From the NCBI GenBank assembly GCA_045604705.1, contig JAZUOO010000004.1, positions 1 to 28,896 on the forward strand: a DNA stretch of 28,896 nt. The letters are read 5' to 3'. Numbering within the stretch: the stretch's first letter is position 1; each line of letters starts with the position of its first letter. The DNA comes from SIG622 sp045604705. Its GTDB lineage: Bacteria; Bacillota; Clostridia; Oscillospirales; CAG-382. Position numbers and translations under genes: made by a program. This document shows, piece after piece, positions 7,796 through 15,213 of this stretch. The notes under the pieces are model-generated. The model saw nothing but the letters and a program-made list of their open reading frames with translations. It was not told the DNA's origin and did not search any database.

Positions 7796-8781
7796 TATTC
7801 GTCACCTGCACGAAGAAGTATTGCCGCCCATCCCTCTTTGTCAAAGAAAGCCTCTCTAACAAATCCGTACTTGTTAAGAACAGACTCAACCTCGCTCGCT
7901 CTCTCGGAAATAATTCCCGATACTATAAGACGTCCATCCTTTGCAAGAATCTTTTTAAACATCGGAGCCATCATTATTATAATGTCCGAAACAATGTTTG
8001 CGGCAATAATATCATATGATTTCGAGCATACAATATCGTAAAGCTTCTTGTCTGTGATAACATTTCCCACAAAGGGATGAAATTTATCATCGGGAAGCTT
8101 GTTTATCTGTGCATTTTCCTTTGCGATCCTTATCGAGTTTTCCTCAATGTCCACAGCCGTAATATCCGAGCCTGCAAGAAGATATGCTCCGATTCCCAGA
8201 ATTCCGCTGCCGCATCCCATATCAAGAAGCGTTTCGGATTTCTTTCCCTCGAGTATGAGCTTTTCAATGCATTCAAGACAAAGCCTTGTTGTCATATGAG
8301 AGCCTGAGCCGAAAGACGATGCCGGATCTATCTCTATAATAGTCTGCCCGTCCTTTTTTTCATAATTCTCCCAAGTTGGTTTTATTACGATATTTTTTCC
8401 GACGGGGAAGGGCTTAAAATATTGTTTCCAGTTATTCTCCCAATCCTCGTCCGCAATCTTGCCGATTTCAACCGTAAGACGCCCGAATACTCCGTCGGCA
8501 TCCTCGCACCTCAACCTTTCAAGCTCGGAACGTATAGTCGAAAGACGTTCCCGTCCCTGCGTGTTGTCGGGAAGATAGAAAGTCACCTGAGTTTCGCATT
8601 CCTTAAGAGCAAACAGCTCGTCCTCGATATAATCCCAATATACTTCACGGCGCGAAAGAAAATCATTAAAATCTTTGGCATCCGTTACCGAATAACCCGT
8701 AATATCATTCATGAGAAGAATTCCCGATACGGGTTCAATTCCCTCGGTAGTCGTGTAAACCGTAGCTTCGGTCCAGAACAT
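7795..8781 (-). CDS. prmA: Ribosomal protein L11 methyltransferase PrmA
   Basis: Class I SAM-dependent methyltransferase that trimethylates ribosomal protein L11. The N-terminus (FWTEATVYTTTEGIEPVSGI) is the typical PrmA opening. The SAM motif LLDMGCGSGILGIGA, the acidic loop DITAVDIEENSIRIAKENA and the catalytic-region ANIVSDIIIMMAP are all present, and the DPASSFGSGSHMTTRLCLE segment is characteristic. Length (328 aa) is close to the family norm. The only ribosome-site-like sequence (GAAAGG) is about 14 nt upstream of the ATG, rather far. It is the first gene of the leftward prmA-rsmE-membrane protein-cdaR group and has a strong promoter upstream. Confidence 0.95.
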   Translation of the reverse strand: MFWTEATVYTTTEGIEPVSGILLMNDITGYSVTDAKDFNDFLSRREVYWDYIEDELFALKECETQVTFYLPDNTQGRERLSTIRSELERLRCEDADGVFGRLTVEIGKIADEDWENNWKQYFKPFPVGKNIVIKPTWENYEKKDGQTIIEIDPASSFGSGSHMTTRLCLECIEKLILEGKKSETLLDMGCGSGILGIGAYLLAGSDITAVDIEENSIRIAKENAQINKLPDDKFHPFVGNVITDKKLYDIVCSKSYDIIAANIVSDIIIMMAPMFKKILAKDGRLIVSGIISERASEVESVLNKYGFVREAFFDKEGWAAILLRAGDE

Positions 8782-8883
8782 ATAACACTGACCGACCTTT
8801 CATAAGTAATATCAGACTGCACTTTTGGTGAAAAAGCCATAAAAAAACGACATTCAAAGAACAAGTACAGCTTTAACTATCTT

Positions 8884-8912
8884 ATTTTACAATTTTTTTC
8901 GTCAATTGTCAA
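8884..8912 (-). promoter_or_regulatory. Strong sigma-A promoter for prmA operon
   Basis: On the minus strand a perfect TTGACA (8912-8907) is separated by exactly 17 nt from TAAAAT (8889-8884). Transcription would start near 8877, about 95 nt before the prmA ATG. Confidence 0.75.
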
Positions 8913-8986
8913 GACCTTTTTGGAATTTTTTATATAAAATACCTATATTTTTTTGCTTTGCTTTAGTTAAAAAGACAATTTTGAAC

Positions 8987-9015
8987 AGCAAAATGCACAA
9001 GAAGCAAATTGCACA
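8987..9015 (+). repeat. 13-nt direct repeat upstream of dapA
   Basis: AGCAAAATGCACA (8987-8999) and AGCAAATTGCACA (9003-9015) differ at one position and are offset by 16 nt. The position between divergent promoters would suit a regulator-binding site; this is inference only. Confidence 0.35.
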
Positions 9016-9149
9016 TACATTTTTTGAACACATTATCCGAATGATGACTTTTTGTTGATGTAAGACTCGTGTCAAACATATCATGAGAGAAATATAATGT
9101 TACATGGACACTTTTTTGAAACCAAACCCACACGAAAGGAGAAAACCAT

Positions 9150-10031
9150 ATGGAAACACTCTTCAAAGGTGTTGCAACAGCCCTTATCACACCATTCTGC
9201 AATAATGAAGTAGATTATACATCTCTCGGAAAAATAATAGACTTCCAGATAGAAGAAGGCACCGATGCTCTCGTAGTATGCGGAACAACGGGGGAAGTAT
9301 CCACATTATCAAAAAAAGAACGCGAGACACTTATAGAATTTACCGTTGATTACTGTGCAGGAAAAATCCCTGTAATAGCAGGTACGGGAGGTAACAACAC
9401 CGATACGGCTGCAGAAATATCACTCTTTGCAAAAAAAGTCGGTGCCGATGGAATACTCTCGGTTGCTCCATATTACAACAAAGGAACAAAATCAGGAATT
9501 ATTGAGCATTACAAGAGAATTGCCGAAAAGTGTACACTCCCCATAACCGTATACAACGTCCCCTCAAGAACAGGCGTAAACCTCACACCCGAAATGTACT
9601 GCAAGCTTTCGGAAATTCCATATATCAACTCAATAAAGGAAGCAAACGGGAATGCTGCATCATGGCTTTCCACAATTAAAAACTGCGGTGACAAGCTGAC
9701 TCTTTATTCCGGAAATGACAGTGATACACTTCAGATGATGTCTCTCGGAGCAAAAGGCGTAATATCTGTAGCCTCAAACGTTGTACCGCAAAGAATCTCC
9801 GATATGTGCCGTGCCGAGCTTCTCGGAGACAGAAAAGGGGCACTTGCAATATGTCTGGAATGTGCCGATCTTTTTGATGTTCTGTTCCGTGAAGTAAACC
9901 CTGTCCCCGTAAAATACGCAATGTCAAAAATGGGTTTCTGCAAAAACGAGCTCCGTTTGCCTCTGACTCCCTGTACTCCCGATACAGAAAAAGCAATTGA
10001 TACAGTACTTTCGGAGCTCGGACTTATATAA
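9150..10031 (+). CDS. dapA: 4-hydroxy-tetrahydrodipicolinate synthase DapA
   Basis: Condenses pyruvate with aspartate semialdehyde in the first committed step of lysine and diaminopimelate synthesis. The 293-aa TIM-barrel shows GTTGE (residues 45-49), the catalytic tyrosine in VYNVPSRTG (Y135) and the Schiff-base lysine in INSIKEANG (K163). The ribosome site GAAAGGAGAAAACCAT is very strong. It stands alone; no other lysine gene is adjacent. A hairpin immediately downstream ends the transcript. Members of the NAL family share the fold, but the full set of DapA motifs makes this assignment firm. Confidence 0.93.
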   Translation: METLFKGVATALITPFCNNEVDYTSLGKIIDFQIEEGTDALVVCGTTGEVSTLSKKERETLIEFTVDYCAGKIPVIAGTGGNNTDTAAEISLFAKKVGADGILSVAPYYNKGTKSGIIEHYKRIAEKCTLPITVYNVPSRTGVNLTPEMYCKLSEIPYINSIKEANGNAASWLSTIKNCGDKLTLYSGNDSDTLQMMSLGAKGVISVASNVVPQRISDMCRAELLGDRKGALAICLECADLFDVLFREVNPVPVKYAMSKMGFCKNELRLPLTPCTPDTEKAIDTVLSELGLI

Positions 10032-10036
10032 AAATC

Positions 10037-10061
10037 CCGGTCGGGCACAAAACCCGACCGG
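10037..10061. terminator. Terminator between convergent dapA and radical SAM genes
   Basis: CCGGTCGGG (10037-10045) pairs perfectly with CCCGACCGG (10053-10061) around a 7-nt loop. On the minus strand the stem is followed by GATTTTTATATA, a good U-tract; on the plus strand the tail is TTAATCATATTATA. It likely serves both genes, and is stronger for the leftward one. Confidence 0.8.
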
Positions 10062-10101
10062 TTAATCATATTATACGTTCAAAATTTCAATTTAAAAATT
10101 T

Positions 10102-11832
10102 TTATTTATCGCCGGTTTCAACGAAAATCAAATCAACAAACCGCACAACATATCGTCCGTTATCCATAAACAAAATGTCATCCTCTTTACTCACACCACT
10201 GTCGCAGTAAACAGCTTTATTCATGGACTTTAAAATCGCAACAGCTCTAACCGCATTATCCTTTTTCATCGTCTCGGGATTTTCCGCAAGATATTCAAGA
10301 ACACGTTTGATTTTCGGATTTTGTCTTTTGAGAAACGACGGCAATTTACCGTACCTTGAATGTGAGAAAAAGTCACATATCATTTTATCCTCAAGCACAT
10401 CCTTGTCAACCTGTTCGAATGACGCAAAAAAATCATAATACATCTTTGAAAACTCAAACAGCGGAACAGATTTCGTTATAGTATCTCCAAGAAACTCTCC
10501 AAACCTCATAAAAATCTCAAAAGGAGAGCATGGGATAACCGAAAGAACATATTCCAGTGAATGGTAAAATCTTCCGCTGTTGGCAACTCTGTCATTGACC
10601 GCTTCAACTATCTTCAGCTTTTTAATATCATCCCCGGTAAGCCACGGAGTGGATAAAACCTCATAAGGAGCATCTTTGGAATATTCACAAGGATACCTGT
10701 CCCTTTCAACCCTCATCGATGCCCCATGCAAAAGCTTCAGAAATCCGAGCTGCAACATATTTGAACCAAGCGAAAACGCCTTATTAAAGCTCCTTTCAAA
10801 AGACGTAATATCCTCAAAAGGGAGTCCCGCAATAAGATCAATGTGTATATGCATATTCTTGAAAGAAACAAGCCTTTTAATATTATTGCAAAGCCTGTCA
10901 AGATTTGTTTTTCTGTTTATTGCCTCCAAAGTGTGCTCATTAAAGCTCTGAATTCCCGCTTCAAGCTGAATACTTCCTTTCGGCATTCCCGACAACACAT
11001 CAAGACATTCATCGTCAAGCAAATCCGCACCGATTTCAAAATGAACACACACTCTCTCGGGAATGTCACTGCCATAATGTTCTTTTATGAAATTCCATAT
11101 TTCAACAGCTCTTTTCTTATTAGCATTAAAAGTTCTGTCAACGAATTTGATTGTTTTTGTTCCGGAATTCGCAAGCCTCAGGATTTCCTTTTTGGTTCTC
11201 TCAACATCAAAGAATCTCACACTTCCGCATCTGCCCGAAAGACAAAAAGCACAGGAAAAAGGACACCCGCGGCTAGACTCAATATAAGCTATCTTACCTG
11301 AAAGTGCCTCAAAATACTCCTCCGTATAAGGCGACACCGGCTGACCATCTTCTATATTAGCTTCCGAAACATAAATTCCGTCCTCAGTACGCATACATAT
11401 TCCGGGAACTTCCGTCAAACCAGAGAAATTACCGTGTAACACCTTATCACAAAGCATCGCAAAAGACCTCTCGCCTTCACCGGATAAGACAAAGTCAACT
11501 GCATCATTTTCCGAAAGCACTTGCTCAGCATTATAGCTAACCTCGGGACCACCCAAAACAATAGTACAACCGGGAAGCCTGTCCTTCACCATTTCGCCTA
11601 AAAGTCTTACATTATCTATATTCCATATATAACAACATAATCCGACAACAGACGGCTTTTCGTCCGAAATTTCCTCACAAAGCCGCACCATGTCATAATT
11701 AATATTACTCTCAATAACACTTGTTATATACTTCTTTCCACAGTATTTCTTAACTCCCGCCAAAATACACCAAGGTGCAAGACTTGAGTGAATATATTGA
11801 GAATTAAGCATACAAATAACTATGTCTGACAT
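10102..11832 (-). CDS. B12-binding-type radical SAM protein (DUF4080-like)
   Basis: A 576-aa protein. The N-terminal Rossmann-like B12-binding-type domain (about residues 1-135) has IVLGGPEVSY but no visible DxHxxG cobalamin-ligand motif. The radical SAM barrel (about 180-400) has the cluster motif C190-x3-C194-x2-C197 (RGCPFSCAFC) followed by GSVRFFD and KFVDRTFNAN, a pattern I associate with DUF4080 proteins. The C-terminal region (about 420-560) matches the extra domain of that group. The substrate is unknown. It is monocistronic, with its own promoter and a shared terminator. Other B12-radical SAM families (BchE- or TIGR03960-like) are less likely because the post-cluster sequences differ. 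Confidence 0.8.
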   Translation of the reverse strand: MSDIVICMLNSQYIHSSLAPWCILAGVKKYCGKKYITSVIESNINYDMVRLCEEISDEKPSVVGLCCYIWNIDNVRLLGEMVKDRLPGCTIVLGGPEVSYNAEQVLSENDAVDFVLSGEGERSFAMLCDKVLHGNFSGLTEVPGICMRTEDGIYVSEANIEDGQPVSPYTEEYFEALSGKIAYIESSRGCPFSCAFCLSGRCGSVRFFDVERTKKEILRLANSGTKTIKFVDRTFNANKKRAVEIWNFIKEHYGSDIPERVCVHFEIGADLLDDECLDVLSGMPKGSIQLEAGIQSFNEHTLEAINRKTNLDRLCNNIKRLVSFKNMHIHIDLIAGLPFEDITSFERSFNKAFSLGSNMLQLGFLKLLHGASMRVERDRYPCEYSKDAPYEVLSTPWLTGDDIKKLKIVEAVNDRVANSGRFYHSLEYVLSVIPCSPFEIFMRFGEFLGDTITKSVPLFEFSKMYYDFFASFEQVDKDVLEDKMICDFFSHSRYGKLPSFLKRQNPKIKRVLEYLAENPETMKKDNAVRAVAILKSMNKAVYCDSGVSKEDDILFMDNGRYVVRFVDLIFVETGDK

Positions 11833-11858
11833 CAGATAACCTCAAGAATTTTTTAAGT

Positions 11859-11887
11859 ATTATACCACAAAAAATCATTATTGTAAA
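11859..11887 (-). promoter_or_regulatory. Promoter of the radical SAM gene
   Basis: On the minus strand TTTACA (11887-11882) is separated by 17 nt from a perfect TATAAT (11864-11859), starting transcription about 20 nt before the ATG at 11832. Confidence 0.7.
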
Positions 11888-11930
11888 TAATTTTGTGAAA
11901 TTTAACATTTACATCGTGTAGGTTTAGAAA

Positions 11931-12190
11931 TTGGTGCCGGTGGATAACCTCAAACATTCTCACAACCAAGTTCCGAAACACAAGTACGTACTTTATGAGT
12001 TTCTGTCTAATCTCCAATTCCCCAAAATACGTGCCGAGTGCTCGGAAAAACGCGATGTGGAAGCTCAGAGATAATCTTTGATGACGTAATACTCATAGAT
12101 ATTTGGGGAAATTCCATCCGAAAAATCGCAATAAATGCAGAAAGCTGTGACGGAAAAATTACAATGTGGTCAAAGTTTTATAAAGATTAA
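11931..12190 (+). pseudogene. Frameshifted remnant of an unidentified small gene
   Basis: Frame A runs from a TTG at 11931 to TAA at 12072-12074 (47 codons) and reads like protein: VDNLKHSHNQVPKHKYVLYE, then FLSNLQFPKIRAECSEKRDV. The -1 frame is open from 12011 to TAA at 12188-12190 and continues in the same style from about 12068 (EIIFDDVILIDIWGNSIRKI, then AINAESCDGKITMWSKFYKD). Joining the two frames near 12066-12072 gives one roughly 86-residue protein. Neither part alone has a good start with a ribosome site. I recognise no family. It fills most of the 432-bp gap between the radical SAM gene and ppiB. A genuine small gene or a chance open frame is also possible. Confidence 0.4.
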
Positions 12191-12264
12191 GGTGTAAACT
12201 AATAATTGTTCCTATTTATGGGAAGAACAAAAATGTAAATCTTTAACAGGAAGGACCATTTTAT

Positions 12265-12741
12265 ATGAAAGCAACAATAACAATGGAAAATGGCGGAGTA
12301 ATGATACTTGAGCTTTACCCCGAAAAGGCTCCAATTACCTGCGAGAATTTCAAGACTCTTGCGGACAAGGGTTTCTACAACGGACTTATATTCCACAGGG
12401 TAATAGCGGGCTTCATGATTCAGGGTGGCTGTCCCGAGGGAACAGGTATGGGCGGTCCCGGCTACACAATCAAGGGTGAGTTCTCCTCCAACGGTGTAAA
12501 GAACGACCTTAAGCACACAAGAGGCGTAATATCCATGGCAAGAACTAATGCACCCAACTCCGCAGGTTCACAGTTTTTTATCATGCACGAGGATGCTCCA
12601 CATCTCGACGGTCAATATGCTGCATTCGGTAAAATGACAGAGGGCTTTGACGTTCTTGATGAGATTGCTAACACAAAGACAAACTTCAGCGACAAGCCCC
12701 TTTATGACCAGAAGATCGAATCTGTTACGGTAGAAGAATAA
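12265..12741 (+). CDS. ppiB: Peptidyl-prolyl cis-trans isomerase, cyclophilin type
   Basis: A cytoplasmic cyclophilin (158 aa, no signal peptide) that accelerates proline isomerisation during protein folding. Family motifs are IFHRVIAGFMIQGGCPEGTG (catalytic arginine in FHRV), GVISMART, the QFFIM strand and the substrate-pocket HLDGQYAAFGKMTEG. The ribosome site AGGAAGGACC precedes the ATG. It is monocistronic and ends in a hairpin terminator. The sequence upstream, including the suspected gene remnant, shows no clear -35/-10 pair. Confidence 0.95.
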   Translation: MKATITMENGGVMILELYPEKAPITCENFKTLADKGFYNGLIFHRVIAGFMIQGGCPEGTGMGGPGYTIKGEFSSNGVKNDLKHTRGVISMARTNAPNSAGSQFFIMHEDAPHLDGQYAAFGKMTEGFDVLDEIANTKTNFSDKPLYDQKIESVTVEE

Positions 12742-12748
12742 AACACAA

Positions 12749-12787
12749 AAGGACGCAGTTCAAGATTGACTGTGTCCTTGAATTTTT
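12749..12787 (+). terminator. Terminator of ppiB
   Basis: AAGGACGCAGT (12749-12759) pairs with ACTGTGTCCTT (12769-12779), 11 bp with one wobble, followed by GAATTTTT. It starts 8 nt after the ppiB stop and may also serve the convergent gene on the other strand. Confidence 0.82.
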
Positions 12788-12829
12788 GAAATAAAAAGGG
12801 TGTATGGGCGGCAGAGGACGGCATAATTT

Positions 12830-14278
12830 TTATTTATTATCCCTCTTTTCCGAAAGAAGCTTCATCTTAATGTCCCAAAGCTTTGCCGAAAGGTCAACAT
12901 AGAACTTATGTGGATTTTCAAACCTCTTAACTTCATCCCAAAGATGATCAACTCTGTCCGCACAGTAATCCCTTGTCTCGGAGAGGGAGGGACTGTTATA
13001 AACACATTCTCCGTTCCTGAATATCTGTACGAGCATTTCCTTTGCATAGAAATTTGTAAGAGTCTTGCGCTTCCATGTATTGTCGGGATCGAATATCTCA
13101 AGCGGCTTTGAATCGTCAATAACCTCATCGTGAACACAAAGCATATCCGCAACCGCTTCATTACTGTTTTTGTCATAAATCCTATAAAGTTTCTTGAAGT
13201 GGGGATTTGTAATCTTTATGGCATTTTCCGAAATCTTTATTTTCGGCTGAATGATTCCGTCTGCATCTTCCTTTGCAACCAACTTGTAAACCCCGCCGAA
13301 AACAGGATCGCTCTTAGCGGTAATAAGTCTCTCGCCGACACCGAATGCGTCAACCTGTGCTCCCTGATGTATAATATCTCTTATAATAATCTCATCAAGG
13401 GAGTTTGAAACAATAATCCTGCACTGTGGGAGCCCCGCATCATCCAGCATCTTTCTGATCTTCTTTGTAAGATAAGTAATGTCACCGGAATCAAGTCTTA
13501 CCCCAAAGGATTTTACCCCCTTGGGAATAAGCACTTCCTTAAAAGCACGTATTGCATTGGGAACGCCGCTTCCGATAACATCATAGGTATCAATAAGAAG
13601 AGTCGCATTATTGGGGTATACCTCGCAGTATGTCTTAAAAGCATCATATTCATTGTCAAACATCTGAACCCACGAATGTGCCATGGTACCTGAAGCAGGC
13701 ACACCGAATTCCCTGTCGGAAATTGTGCAAGCAGTAGAACCGCATCCGCCGATATAAGCAGCTCTCGCACCAAGCATCGCACCGTCCGCCCCCTGGGCGC
13801 GTCTTGAACCAAATTCCGCAACAGCTCTTCCTTGCGCTGCTCTCACTATTCTGTTAGCTTTTGTTGCAATAAGCGACTGATGATTTACACAAAGCAGCAC
13901 ATAGGTTTCAATAAACTGTGCCTGAATTGCCGGAGCACGCACCGTAAGTATAGGTTCGTTCGGGAATATGGGAGTACCCTCGGGAACAGCCCATATGTCG
14001 CCCGTAAACTTAAAGCCCTTGAGGTATTCAAGAAAGTCATCGCTGAAAATATTCTTGGAGCGAAGAAACGCAATATCCTCATCGGTAAACTTAAGATTTT
14101 TAATATAGTCAATAATCTGCTCAAGTCCCGCGGCAATTGCAAAACCTCCGCCGTCGGGAATTTTTCTGAAGAAAACATCGAAATAGGCAATCTCATCTCC
14201 CTTACCGGAGAGAAAATAGCCGTTAGCCATGGTCAGTTCATAAAAATCACAAAGCAGTGTGTAATTGTAAGGTGTCAT
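12830..14278 (-). CDS. pncB: Nicotinate phosphoribosyltransferase
   Basis: Converts nicotinate and PRPP to nicotinate mononucleotide in NAD salvage. The 482-aa protein opens with the typical LLCDFYELTMANGYF. It contains the conserved AEFGSRRAQGADGAMLGARA segment, the GTMAHSWVQMF region, the ribose-phosphate-binding GVRLDSGDITYL and the FGVGERLITAKSDPVFGGVY block. The length matches the long bacterial NAPRTase class. The ribosome site GAAAGGCG is 6 nt before the ATG. A strong promoter precedes it. The cysteine- and tyrosine-containing C-terminal part (about 430-475) is as in clostridial homologues. Confidence 0.94.
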   Translation of the reverse strand: MTPYNYTLLCDFYELTMANGYFLSGKGDEIAYFDVFFRKIPDGGGFAIAAGLEQIIDYIKNLKFTDEDIAFLRSKNIFSDDFLEYLKGFKFTGDIWAVPEGTPIFPNEPILTVRAPAIQAQFIETYVLLCVNHQSLIATKANRIVRAAQGRAVAEFGSRRAQGADGAMLGARAAYIGGCGSTACTISDREFGVPASGTMAHSWVQMFDNEYDAFKTYCEVYPNNATLLIDTYDVIGSGVPNAIRAFKEVLIPKGVKSFGVRLDSGDITYLTKKIRKMLDDAGLPQCRIIVSNSLDEIIIRDIIHQGAQVDAFGVGERLITAKSDPVFGGVYKLVAKEDADGIIQPKIKISENAIKITNPHFKKLYRIYDKNSNEAVADMLCVHDEVIDDSKPLEIFDPDNTWKRKTLTNFYAKEMLVQIFRNGECVYNSPSLSETRDYCADRVDHLWDEVKRFENPHKFYVDLSAKLWDIKMKLLSEKRDNK

Positions 14279-14314
14279 TTTTTCGCCTTTCTTTGGAAAA
14301 GTTGTATTTTACTT

Positions 14315-14343
14315 ATTTTAATACTTTGCAATCGTTTTGTCAA
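14315..14343 (-). promoter_or_regulatory. Strong promoter of the NAPRTase gene
   Basis: On the minus strand a perfect TTGACA (14343-14338) is separated by 17 nt from TAAAAT (14320-14315), about 35 nt before the ATG. Confidence 0.75.
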
Positions 14344-14440
14344 GAAGTTTCCGGAAAATAGCAACAGAAAAACTTCCCTTGCAAATATAACAAATTTCTT
14401 TATTCGTTTAAATGTTAGTAACCATTTTCGACAAAACCCG

Positions 14441-14449
14441 TGCTATAAT
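14441..14449 (+). promoter_or_regulatory. Extended -10 promoter for the DUF2344 gene
   Basis: TGCTATAAT is an extended -10 element (TGn plus a perfect TATAAT at 14444-14449). No good -35 lies at the standard distance. The start would be about 35 nt before the ATG. Confidence 0.55.
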
Positions 14450-14489
14450 ACATAATGTATGAGTATATCAAAAATGAAAGGATACCGTC

Positions 14490-15137
14490 ATGCCAAATTT
14501 CAGAGTAACATTCTCCAAGGACGATGTCTCGGTATATATATCCCATCTTGACCTTAACCACGCATTCATCCGTGCCCTTAACAGAGCTGATATAAAGCTC
14601 CGATTCTCCGAGGGCTTCAATCCCCATCCGAAGATAGTTTTCGCACTTCCTCTCTCAGTCGGAATGGAGGGTGAAAATGAAATGGTTGACATCGGCGTTG
14701 CGGATGAAGGAATGACTGCGGAAAGATTCGGTGAGCTTCTCGGGAAACAAATGCCGCCACATATCACCATAAAAAAAGTGGAAATTGCCGAATCGAAGCT
14801 CAAAGATATAACAAGTGCAAGCTACGAAATATATATCGGTAAAATCTCGATTGCCGATAAACTTATAAAACTCTTTGCCGGAGAAATTTCGGTGCTTAAA
14901 AAGACAAAAAGCGGCGAAAAGCAGGTAGTCATCTCGGGTCAGATTCGGAACATCCGTATCTGTGAGAATGACGGTGAGACGATTATCTACACCATCCTTG
15001 ATGCCCGTGCGGACAGCTACCTTAACCCCGAACTCCTTGTCCGTGCAATGATAGATGCAGGTATAATCTCGGAAAAGGATGCCTGCAGAATAAAGAGAAA
15101 AGAAATAATCACGGGAAACTGCGATGTGGGAGTATAA
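14490..15137 (+). CDS. DUF2344/TIGR03936 family, radical-SAM-linked protein
   Basis: A 215-aa protein with the family hallmarks near its N-terminus: RVTFSKDDVSVYISHLDLNH, then FSEGFNPHPKIVFALPLSVG, and MPPHITIKKVEIAE. In most Clostridia this protein is fused to, or encoded directly beside, a TIGR03960-type B12-binding radical SAM protein near ribonuclease G and rplU. Its biochemical role is not established. Here neither that partner nor rplU is adjacent, and the radical SAM protein 2.7 kb to the left looks like a different family. The first ATG is preceded by GAAAGGATACCGTC, a good ribosome site. The DHHW gene follows after 76 nt, probably in the same transcript. Confidence 0.85.
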   Translation: MPNFRVTFSKDDVSVYISHLDLNHAFIRALNRADIKLRFSEGFNPHPKIVFALPLSVGMEGENEMVDIGVADEGMTAERFGELLGKQMPPHITIKKVEIAESKLKDITSASYEIYIGKISIADKLIKLFAGEISVLKKTKSGEKQVVISGQIRNIRICENDGETIIYTILDARADSYLNPELLVRAMIDAGIISEKDACRIKRKEIITGNCDVGV

Positions 15138-15213
15138 ACTACGCAGCATCATCAAAACAAGCATATAAAAAGACAAAAGAACAAAATCTTCTTTAAAAGG
15201 ATAACCAAAAAAA

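Larger units (their letters stand above)
8782..9149. other. Divergent intergenic region between prmA and dapA
   Basis: This 368-bp AT-rich stretch has no credible gene. It holds the prmA promoter (8884-8912), a weak dapA -10 (TATAAT at 9093-9098 without a good -35), and a 13-nt near-perfect direct repeat at 8987-8999 and 9003-9015. I see no lysine riboswitch or T-box features ahead of dapA. Confidence 0.6.

Noticed and set aside
8782..9149. A lysine riboswitch ahead of dapA.
   Set aside because: The region is AT-rich without the conserved purine-rich core or a multi-helix layout, and no terminator/antiterminator pair is visible.
12048..12075. Programmed -1 frameshifting joining the two frames of the small gene remnant.
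   Set aside because: The A5 run (TCG GAA AAA CGC) does not have the X XXY YYZ form in the right phase, and no downstream stem is obvious; an indel is simpler.
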